Source of the DNA: Planctomycetota bacterium
GTDB lineage: Bacteria > Planctomycetota > Brocadiia > SM23-32
Direction: 5' to 3'
NCBI GenBank assembly: GCA_030604585.1
Contig: JAUVVP010000015.1
Span: 1 to 12,220, forward strand
DNA: 12,220 nt
Below are positions 7,864-12,220 of this stretch, in pieces. The notes beneath the pieces are model-generated. The model worked only from the letters and a program-made list of their open reading frames with translations, was not told the origin of the DNA and searched no databases. Both the position numbers and the translations under genes were made by a program. Positions within the stretch are counted from its first letter, which is position 1; each line of letters starts with the position of its first letter.

Positions 7864-8656
7864 GCTCGCCGTCCCCCGGGCTCTGCCCCCCTTCGTGTGC
7901 GTTCGCCGCAATGGACTCCCTGAGCGCCCGCCGGGCAACTCGTGCAACGAATACGGCCACCACTACCGCGATCAGCAGACCGATCCAGAAGAAACCGCGC
8001 TGGGCGGCGCCGCCTTCCACCTTGCCGGCGGCAGCGTCGGCCAGCGAGCCGAGGGCGGAGCCGAGATAGACGTACATCACCGTCCCCGGCAACATGCCCA
8101 CCCAGGACGCCAGCGCGTACTGCCAGAACTTCACCTTGGTCAGACCGAACCCGTAGTTGAGCAGATTGAACGGGAATACGGGGCTCAAGCGCGTCAACAG
8201 CACGATCTTCAGGCCTTCGCGTCCCACGGCGCCGTCTATGGCTGCGAACCTGGGGTTGGCGCCCACCTTCTTCTCCACCCAGTGGCGTGCAATGGTCCGG
8301 CCGACCAGGAAGGCGGCGCACGCCCCCAGCGTGCTGCCGACCGACACAGTGACGGTGCCCCAGAACGTCTTGAGGATGAAGCCCGCCCCCAGCGTGAGCA
8401 ATGAACCGGGCAACAGCAGCACGCAAGCGACGATGTAGGAGGCGACAATGACCCCCATGCTCAAAAGGCGGTGCTCCTGGGCAAGGCGTTCAGTCCACTG
8501 AAGCACGGACAGCAGATGGCCCTTGACGGCCCCCGGGTTGAGCGCCGTGATGACCGCAGCGGCCAGCAGGACCAGCAACAGGATCCACACCCAGGGATGT
8601 GACTTCTTTCGTGCGGCGTCCCCGCCCTCTTGCGGCGATGCATCGTTCTGCGCCAA
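7856..8656 (-). CDS. TVP38/TMEM64 (VTT/DedA-like) inner-membrane protein
   Basis: 266 aa from a TTG start (8654-8656), 3 nt after the stop of the upstream gene, with AGGGG about 6 nt before it. The only nearby ATG (8641-8643) is out of frame, and TTG keeps a sensible basic cytoplasmic N-terminus. Predicted membrane segments lie at about 23-40, 66-84, 86-120 (probably re-entrant), 176-200 and 222-242. The VTT-domain signature is visible: a GTVTVSVGSTLGACAAFLVGR stretch at about 100-120, LLTRLSPVFPFNLLNY at 153-168, and GMLPGTVMYVYLG at 187-199. Family members are poorly defined membrane proteins related to DedA transporters and eukaryotic scramblases. The pairing with the MerA-like gene, with overlapping stop and start, suggests they work together in redox or metal(loid) handling at the membrane; this is inference. 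Confidence 0.9.
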   Translation of the reverse strand: MAQNDASPQEGGDAARKKSHPWVWILLLVLLAAAVITALNPGAVKGHLLSVLQWTERLAQEHRLLSMGVIVASYIVACVLLLPGSLLTLGAGFILKTFWGTVTVSVGSTLGACAAFLVGRTIARHWVEKKVGANPRFAAIDGAVGREGLKIVLLTRLSPVFPFNLLNYGFGLTKVKFWQYALASWVGMLPGTVMYVYLGSALGSLADAAAGKVEGGAAQRGFFWIGLLIAVVVAVFVARVARRALRESIAANAHEGGQSPGDGEHE

Positions 8657-8659
8657 CGC

Positions 8660-9160
8660 CTACCCCTGCTGCTCCGCAAGGCCGAGCATCGTGTTCAGCA
8701 GGGCGACGTGATGCATCTCCTGCCGGATGATCTCGTCCACCCTGTCCGTGCCCAGCCTCGCCGGGACCGCGGCCTTCAGCCCAAGGTAGTAGATGATCGA
8801 GTCCTTCTCCAGTCCGATGGCCTTGCGGAAGATATCGGCCGCCGTGCGCTCGCCCTCCAGCCACTCGACGGGGTCGGCCCTCAGGTCGAAGACCTGTCCG
8901 CCGGCGACGGCGCGCATGTACTGCGCCGCTTCATCGTAGGGATCGTATACGGCATCCTGACGCTCCTCCGGCGAGAGAGCGGCTGCCATGGAAGCGAAGA
9001 CCTGTTCGTGCTCCGCTTCCAGCACGGCCAGCTCTTGCAGCGTCTGACTCGCGCTCGACATGGCCGCCGCTTCGGCTGCCCGCCGGTAGAACCTGGCCCC
9101 GTTCCGCTCGATCTGCTGAGCTATCTCCAGGACCTCTCCGGCATTGAACGAGATGGTCAT
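8660..9160 (-). CDS. Ferritin-like diiron protein, rubrerythrin-domain family (COG1633-like)
   Basis: 166 aa from ATG 9158-9160, which overlaps the ferritin stop by 4 nt (ATGA). GGAGGGG at 9168-9174 gives a strong ribosome binding site with 7-nt spacing. A complete four-helix diiron set is visible: E18 in [15 protein letters not shown]48 and H51 (ExxH) in LEAEHEQ, E118 in [10 protein letters not shown], and E148 and H151 (ExxH) in RQEMHH. No rubredoxin CxxC domain is present, so it differs from the true rubrerythrin two genes upstream. Probable roles are peroxide reduction or iron oxidation. It may need electrons from a partner, because it has no rubredoxin centre of its own. Specific function unknown. 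Confidence 0.88.
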   Translation of the reverse strand: MTISFNAGEVLEIAQQIERNGARFYRRAAEAAAMSSASQTLQELAVLEAEHEQVFASMAAALSPEERQDAVYDPYDEAAQYMRAVAGGQVFDLRADPVEWLEGERTAADIFRKAIGLEKDSIIYYLGLKAAVPARLGTDRVDEIIRQEMHHVALLNTMLGLAEQQG

Positions 9161-9681
9161 TCAGCTTCCCCTCCGTCGGCCGCGGCCGGCATGACGAGGA
9201 CCCGCTGAGCCATCTCGCGGTCCAGCATGAGCAACCCGTTGGTGTCGCCGACGAGCTTGAGCTTCTGGACTACCTCGTCGGCCGAGGCCTCCTCCTCCAC
9301 CTGTTCAGTGACGAACCACTGGAGGAAGGCGTTGGCCGCGTGGTCGCTTTCGGCCAGAGCCAGGTCCACCAGAGCGTTTATGAGGGCGCTGACCTTCTGT
9401 TCGTGTTCGTAAGTGTGCTCGAAGGCCGCCAGGGGCGAGTCCCACTCGGTCGGCGGCCCCTCAATGGGCCTCATCAGCGCCCTGCCGCCGCGTTCGTTGA
9501 TGTGGTCATGGAACTTCATCGCGTGGAACAGTTCCTCCTGCGCCTGGCACCGCATCCAGTTCGCACAGCCCTTCAGGCTGATGGACTCGAAGTACGCCGA
9601 CATCGAAAGGTAGAGGTAAGCCGAGTAAAGCTCGGCGTTCAACTGTTCGTTCAACGCCTCTTGCAGTCTCTCGTTCAACAT
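9157..9681 (-). CDS. ftn: Bacterial non-haem ferritin
   Basis: 174 aa, the normal length for bacterial ferritin. ATG 9679-9681 follows a GAGGGGG ribosome binding site (9689-9695). Ferroxidase centre residues are present: E17 and Y24 in [19 protein letters not shown]50 and H53 in [11 protein letters not shown]94 in YEHEQKV, and Q127 and E130 in [10 protein letters not shown]. No haem-binding Met typical of bacterioferritin (about position 52) is evident. It should form a 24-subunit cytoplasmic shell that oxidises Fe(II) and stores Fe(III), which limits Fenton chemistry. It lies between rubrerythrin (46 nt upstream) and a second diiron gene that overlaps its stop, in a PerR-led operon. That fits storage of iron during peroxide stress. 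Confidence 0.95.
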   Translation of the reverse strand: MLNERLQEALNEQLNAELYSAYLYLSMSAYFESISLKGCANWMRCQAQEELFHAMKFHDHINERGGRALMRPIEGPPTEWDSPLAAFEHTYEHEQKVSALINALVDLALAESDHAANAFLQWFVTEQVEEEASADEVVQKLKLVGDTNGLLMLDREMAQRVLVMPAAADGGEAE

Positions 9682-9727
9682 GATCCGCCCCCCTCACAGT
9701 GCCAGAGACCGGACACTCGCCCGTGTC

Positions 9728-10300
9728 TCACCAGTTCCGGGCCAACAGCTCGAAGTGTGCCTGCGGATGAGCGCACGCCGGACAGGCTTCCGGGGCCTCG
9801 TTGCCCTCGTGCAGATAGCCGCAGTTGCGGCACCTCCACACCACCACGCCGTCCTTCTTGAAGACGGTCCCGTTCTCCACGTTCGCCAGCAGGCCGAGGT
9901 AGCGTGCCTCGTGCTGCTTCTCCGCGATGGCGACGGCCTCGAAGATCCCCGCTATCTCATCGAAGCCTTCCTCGCGGGCGACGGCCGCGAAACCGGGGTA
10001 CATCTCCTCCCATTCGTGGTGCTCGCCGCCGGCTGCCGCGCGCAGGTTCTCGGCCGTGCTGCCGATCACCCCGGCCGGGAAAGCGGCCTGCACTTCCACC
10101 TCGCCTCCTTCCAGGAGCTTGAAGAGCCGCTTGGCGTGCTCCTTCTCCTGGTTGGCAGTCTCCTCGAAGATGTCGGCTATCTGAACGTAGCCTTCTTTTC
10201 TGGCCGCGCTGGCGAAGTAGTTGTAACGATTCCTCGCCTGCGACTCCCCGGCAAAAGCTGTCAAGACGTTCTTCTCTGTCCTTGACCCTTGCAGTTCCAT
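9728..10300 (-). CDS. rbr: Rubrerythrin (peroxide-reducing diiron/rubredoxin protein)
   Basis: 190 aa, standard length. ATG 10298-10300 has AAAGGAG at 10306-10312, 5 nt upstream, and lies 12 nt after the perR stop. The N-terminal diiron four-helix domain has [15 protein letters not shown] (E19), QEKEHAKR (E52, H55), [12 protein letters not shown] (carboxylates around 93-99) and AEKQHEARY (E127, H130). The C-terminal rubredoxin-like domain has C157-x2-C160 and C173-x2-C176, which bind one Fe. Rubrerythrin reduces hydrogen peroxide to water in the cytoplasm with electrons ultimately from NAD(P)H. It is a classical PerR-regulated gene in anaerobes and microaerophiles, which fits its place directly behind a PerR-type repressor and suggests an oxygen-sensitive lifestyle. 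Confidence 0.97.
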   Translation of the reverse strand: MELQGSRTEKNVLTAFAGESQARNRYNYFASAARKEGYVQIADIFEETANQEKEHAKRLFKLLEGGEVEVQAAFPAGVIGSTAENLRAAAGGEHHEWEEMYPGFAAVAREEGFDEIAGIFEAVAIAEKQHEARYLGLLANVENGTVFKKDGVVVWRCRNCGYLHEGNEAPEACPACAHPQAHFELLARNW

Positions 10301-10312
10301 CTCTACTCCTTT

Positions 10313-10738
10313 CTACCTCCCGCCTGGGCGGACGGTTGACCTCAGCCTCTTCCTGCACCGGTGGCAATGCCCCAGGAATTCCAGCCGGTATCCGGTGATC
10401 TCGTAGCCCTCGACCTCCGGAAGGGCCGCGCCAATCGCCGCCGCCCCACCTACCGGCACATCCTGAACCCGGCCACAGCCGAGGCACCGGACGTGATGGT
10501 GATGCTCCGTGTCGGCGTCGAAGCGTTTCTGGCTTCCCCCTACCACCAGCTTCTCTATGATGCCCCGCTCGGCCAGCACGTCCAGGTTGCGATAGACCGT
10601 GCCGAGGCTGATGCGAGGCAGTCGCCGCCTGACGCGCGCGTAGAGCTCGTCGGCAGTGGGATGTGAGCGGCTTTTCCTGAGCTCCTCGAGGATAACCGTC
10701 CGCTGGCGGGTCATCCTGAATTCCCTGTGAGCAGACAC
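10313..10738 (-). CDS. perR: Fur-family repressor of PerR type
   Basis: 141 aa from GTG 10736-10738, with GAAGG at 10746-10750 and 7-nt spacing. ATG 10712-10714 (shorter by 8 residues, weaker AGGGA) is an alternative, and the putative -10 is so close to the GAAGG that the shorter start stays possible. Winged helix: MTRQRTVILEEL at 9-20, HPTADELYARV, and recognition-helix region RISLGTVYRNLDVL at 42-55. Aligned by eye to Bacillus subtilis PerR, all five regulatory metal ligands are kept: H26 (H37), D74 (D85), H80 (H91), H82 (H93) and D93 (D104). Asp rather than Glu at the last position favours PerR over Fur. The structural zinc cysteines are C85-x2-C88 and C125-x2-C128. In PerR, peroxide oxidises the histidine ligands through bound Fe and releases the protein from DNA. 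It lies first in the operon and is probably autoregulated. Confidence 0.9.
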   Translation of the reverse strand: MSAHREFRMTRQRTVILEELRKSRSHPTADELYARVRRRLPRISLGTVYRNLDVLAERGIIEKLVVGGSQKRFDADTEHHHHVRCLGCGRVQDVPVGGAAAIGAALPEVEGYEITGYRLEFLGHCHRCRKRLRSTVRPGGR

Positions 10739-10750
10739 CGGGGCACCTTC

Positions 10751-10763
10751 TTAGTAATAATAA
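10751..10763. promoter_or_regulatory. Candidate PerR operator, imperfect AT-rich palindrome
   Basis: TTAGTAATAATAA matches its reverse complement at 10 of 13 positions and is AT-only apart from one base, in strongly GC-rich surroundings. It lies 13 nt before the perR GTG and overlaps the probable -10 region, where a repressor would block transcription. Fur-family boxes are AT-rich inverted repeats, but the match to the Bacillus Per box is only partial, so binding is inferred from position and symmetry. Confidence 0.45.
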
Positions 10764-10783
10764 CTGTTCCTGAACATAAACAA
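10755..10783 (-). promoter_or_regulatory. Candidate sigma-70-type promoter of the perR operon
   Basis: On the minus strand TTGTTT (10778-10783) is a fair -35, and TTATTA (10755-10760) follows after a 17-nt spacer. It is the only AT-rich stretch between the two flanking genes. Its spacer contains the perfect palindrome at 10765-10776, and its -10 overlaps the candidate operator. No other convincing promoter is seen further down the operon. Confidence 0.5.
10765..10776. promoter_or_regulatory. Perfect 12-bp palindrome in the promoter spacer
   Basis: TGTTC-CT-GAACA has 5-bp arms that are exact inverted repeats. It lies between the putative -35 and -10 elements of the perR promoter. The position suits a second operator, but no known box is matched with certainty; it has GTTC-N2-GAAC order, not the GAAC-N4-GTTC of the Gram-positive LexA box. 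Chance is possible for so short a repeat. Confidence 0.35.
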
Positions 10784-11046
10784 CCCCCGCGCGCCTGTCA
10801 AGTACCTCCGCCCCCCCAATCGGCCGGTTCACCCCCAAGGCCAGTAGTGCCGGCCCGGAGGGAGGACACCGGCACGCGGGCGCTGCCTGGCCTCGCCGAA
10901 GCAGCGCGCGCCCGGGAACCCACGAGGCCGCCGTGGCCGCTTCTCGTCGAATCCCCCCCCAGGCATGGCTGAAGGAGCCCCCGCCAGCCACCTCTCCCCC
11001 ACCATAGCACACGCCGCCCCCGCGTGCCAGCGACAGGCGCGCAACG

Positions 11047-11070
11047 GGCAGGCGTTGGCATGCGCCTGCC
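11047..11070 (-). terminator. Stem-loop directly after the phosphatase stop, possible terminator
   Basis: On the minus strand GGCAGGCG-CATGCCAA-CGCCTGCC forms a perfect 8-bp, GC-rich stem with an 8-nt loop, starting 4 nt after the TAG stop at 11075-11077. No U-tract follows, so it is not a classical intrinsic terminator. It could act as an atypical terminator or a 3'-end stabiliser. It would separate the phosphatase transcript from the perR operon. Confidence 0.45.
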
Positions 11071-11074
11071 GACC

Positions 11075-12220
11075 CTACAGGTCGACGGCCAGCACCGTCA
11101 CGTCGTCGGCAGGCCTTGAATCGCCGCCGTGCGCCGCGATCGTCTCCAGGATGCGGCCGCGGAGAATGTGCAGGGGCTGGTCACGGTTCTGCTCCAGCAG
11201 GCTCTGCAGGCGCCGCCTGCCGAACATCTCCCCGGTCGGCGAACTGAGCTCTGGCAGGCCGTCCGTCACCATTACCAGCCGGTCGCCCTGCGTCGTTTCG
11301 AAAGCGACCTGCTCCCATTCCACGTCCTGTCGCACGCCCAGAGGCGGTCCTGTGGCGGAGAGTATCACGGTATCCCCACCCTTTCGCGTCAGAACGGCCG
11401 GCTCGTGGCCGGCGCTGGCATAGGAGATCCTGCCGCCGTCCCTGTCCACTGCGACGACGATGGCTGAGGCGAAATCCTCATCCAGCGTCACGACAGCAAA
11501 CTGATCGTTGATGGAGGCCAGTATGCGACGCGGCTCTTCCGCAGCCGCGCAGGCGGATGCGAACAGCGCCTTGAGCATCGCCGCCAGCAGGGCCGCCGGA
11601 ACACCATGTCCGGAGACGTCGGCAACGCAGAAGATGACGGCGCCGCTGTCTGTCTGCCGGATGTCGAAGTAGTCGCCCGCGACGACCTCCGCCGGCTGGA
11701 ATATGCTCGCCACGCGTAACCCGAGCCCCGCGCTGTCGGACGGGATGAGGTGTTGCTGAATGCTGCGGGCCCTCTCCATCCGGCGGCGGCGCTCCTCCTC
11801 AGCGGCGGCCAGCGCCGAACTCATGGCGTTGAACTCGTCAGCCAGAAAGGCCAGTTCACCGGTGGCCGCCGATGGGGTCTGCACCCCCAGCTCCCCCCGG
11901 CTGATCTTCCGCACCGCCTCCACCACGGCACCCAGGGGCCTCGTCACCAGGCGGCGGACCAGGAGGTTGACCACGGCACCCAGGACCAGCCCGAGGGCCA
12001 GTATGCTGAGCGTCCGCCTCAGCACCTGGGTGCGCAGCAGACGCCGGATGTCGGTCACGTATTCGGAGACGAACAGTGACGCGCCGTCCCTGTGCGCGGC
12101 GGCGACGACAATGCTCTCGCCGGCGCTCTCGCCCAGGCCGTTGGGGCGCTGGGCCGCCGCCTGTATGTCCGCCACCAATCCCTGCGCCGGGCGACGATGC
12201 GCAGTAGTCTGGAACACCCG
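11075..12220 (-). CDS. HAMP-domain SpoIIE/RsbU-type PP2C serine phosphatase (5' partial)
   Basis: The frame is open to the window edge and 380 residues are visible from a GTG at 12215-12217. The true start is probably outside, because the visible part begins in what looks like the end of an extracytoplasmic sensor region. Numbered from that GTG: one membrane segment at about 71-88 (SILALGLVLGAVVNLLV), HAMP linker at about 88-140 (RPLGAVVEAVRKISRGELG), a short charged helix (EEERRRRMERARSIQQHLIP), then the phosphatase domain with GDYFD (181-185), ADVSGHG (199-205), ASAGHEPA (267-274), VTDGLPE (317-323) and ADDVTVL (370-376). The acidic residues that bind Mn/Mg in PP2C enzymes are all present. 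RsbU-type enzymes dephosphorylate anti-sigma-factor antagonists in partner-switching stress pathways. No antagonist or anti-sigma gene is visible here, so the partner is unknown. Confidence 0.92.
   Translation of the reverse strand, partial: RVFQTTAHRRPAQGLVADIQAAAQRPNGLGESAGESIVVAAAHRDGASLFVSEYVTDIRRLLRTQVLRRTLSILALGLVLGAVVNLLVRRLVTRPLGAVVEAVRKISRGELGVQTPSAATGELAFLADEFNAMSSALAAAEEERRRRMERARSIQQHLIPSDSAGLGLRVASIFQPAEVVAGDYFDIRQTDSGAVIFCVADVSGHGVPAALLAAMLKALFASACAAAEEPRRILASINDQFAVVTLDEDFASAIVVAVDRDGGRISYASAGHEPAVLTRKGGDTVILSATGPPLGVRQDVEWEQVAFETTQGDRLVMVTDGLPELSSPTGEMFGRRRLQSLLEQNRDQPLHILRGRILETIAAHGGDSRPADDVTVLAVDL

Larger units (their letters stand above)
10739..11074. other. 336-bp intergenic region between perR and the phosphatase gene
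   Basis: No credible gene: the short open frames here have low-complexity Pro/Arg/Gly-rich translations without good starts. The perR-proximal end (10751-10783) holds the promoter and operator candidates. The far end (11047-11070) holds a stem-loop behind the phosphatase stop. In between, 10784-11040 is GC-rich with C runs and one 7-bp inverted repeat (GTGCCGG at 10847-10853 and CCGGCAC at 10869-10875) of unknown meaning. Confidence 0.7.

Noticed and set aside
7864..7947. N-terminal extension of the MerA-like protein up to 7947
   Set aside because: It lies wholly inside the TVP38 coding region and has no family similarity. ATG 7863 has its own ribosome binding site and the typical 8-nt stop/start overlap.
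6866..8404. 512-aa open frame on the plus strand, and another at 6457-7419
   Set aside because: Both lie opposite the MerA-like and TVP38 genes, which show clear conserved motifs. The translations are Arg/Ser/Pro-rich without recognisable domains.
9712..9727. Small hairpin (GACAC-GGGCGA-GTGTC on the minus strand) just after the rubrerythrin stop
   Set aside because: The stem is only 5 bp with no U-tract, and ferritin follows after 46 nt with its own ribosome binding site, so it is too weak to call a terminator.
10727..10972. 81-aa plus-strand open frame and overlapping minus-strand frames at 10798-11061
   Set aside because: Low-complexity Pro/Arg/Gly content, no convincing ribosome binding site, and no homology I can recognise. 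The plus-strand frame also starts inside the perR coding region.

Overview
The window is GC-rich, densely coded bacterial chromosome with no RNA gene, insertion sequence, CRISPR array or phage signature. The gene mix fits a Planctomycetota-like or related environmental, polysaccharide-degrading bacterium: a long non-classical GH9 hydrolase pair, a HAMP/RsbU-type phosphatase, and a fused pair of the glycosyltransferases linked to arsenosugar synthesis. That assignment rests on remembered family distributions, not on any marker gene, and is only moderately secure.

Layout. (1) Positions 1-4452, + strand: two tandem, clearly paralogous glycoside hydrolase family 9 genes. The first is cut by the window start; the second is complete at 801 aa. 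(2) Positions 4468-10738, - strand: a tightly packed, probably single operon. Reading from its promoter end it holds a PerR-type peroxide-sensing Fur-family repressor, rubrerythrin, ferritin, a second ferritin-like diiron protein, a TVP38/TMEM64 membrane protein, a MerA-like flavin disulfide reductase, a wrecked FMN-dependent azoreductase (azoR) gene, and a two-domain glycosyltransferase (TIGR04282-like plus TIGR04283-like). Gaps are -8 to +46 nt, except for 73 nt after the azoR remnant. The operon converges on the GH9 pair with only 15 bp between the stop codons. (3) Positions 10739-11074: a 336-bp non-coding region with an AT-rich promoter/operator candidate for the operon and a stem-loop behind the next gene. 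(4) Positions 11075-12220, - strand: the C-terminal part of a membrane-bound HAMP plus SpoIIE/RsbU-type PP2C phosphatase, cut by the window end.

How it may work together (inference). PerR, itself the first gene, would sense peroxide through a metal site whose five ligands are all present and derepress the operon. Rubrerythrin removes peroxide, ferritin stores the released iron, and the other redox and membrane proteins follow in translationally coupled order. The distal part (TVP38, MerA-like, glycosyltransferase fusion) resembles metal/metalloid-associated clusters, which suggests an oxidative plus metal(loid) stress operon; no arsM, arsS or other ars gene is visible. The most notable single observation is the azoR remnant. 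An internal deletion removed roughly 80-90 codons and shifted the frame, and by chance left one open frame running from the azoR start codon into the glycosyltransferase gene. A naive 615-aa gene call across 4468-6315 would therefore be wrong or, at best, a newly arisen chimera.
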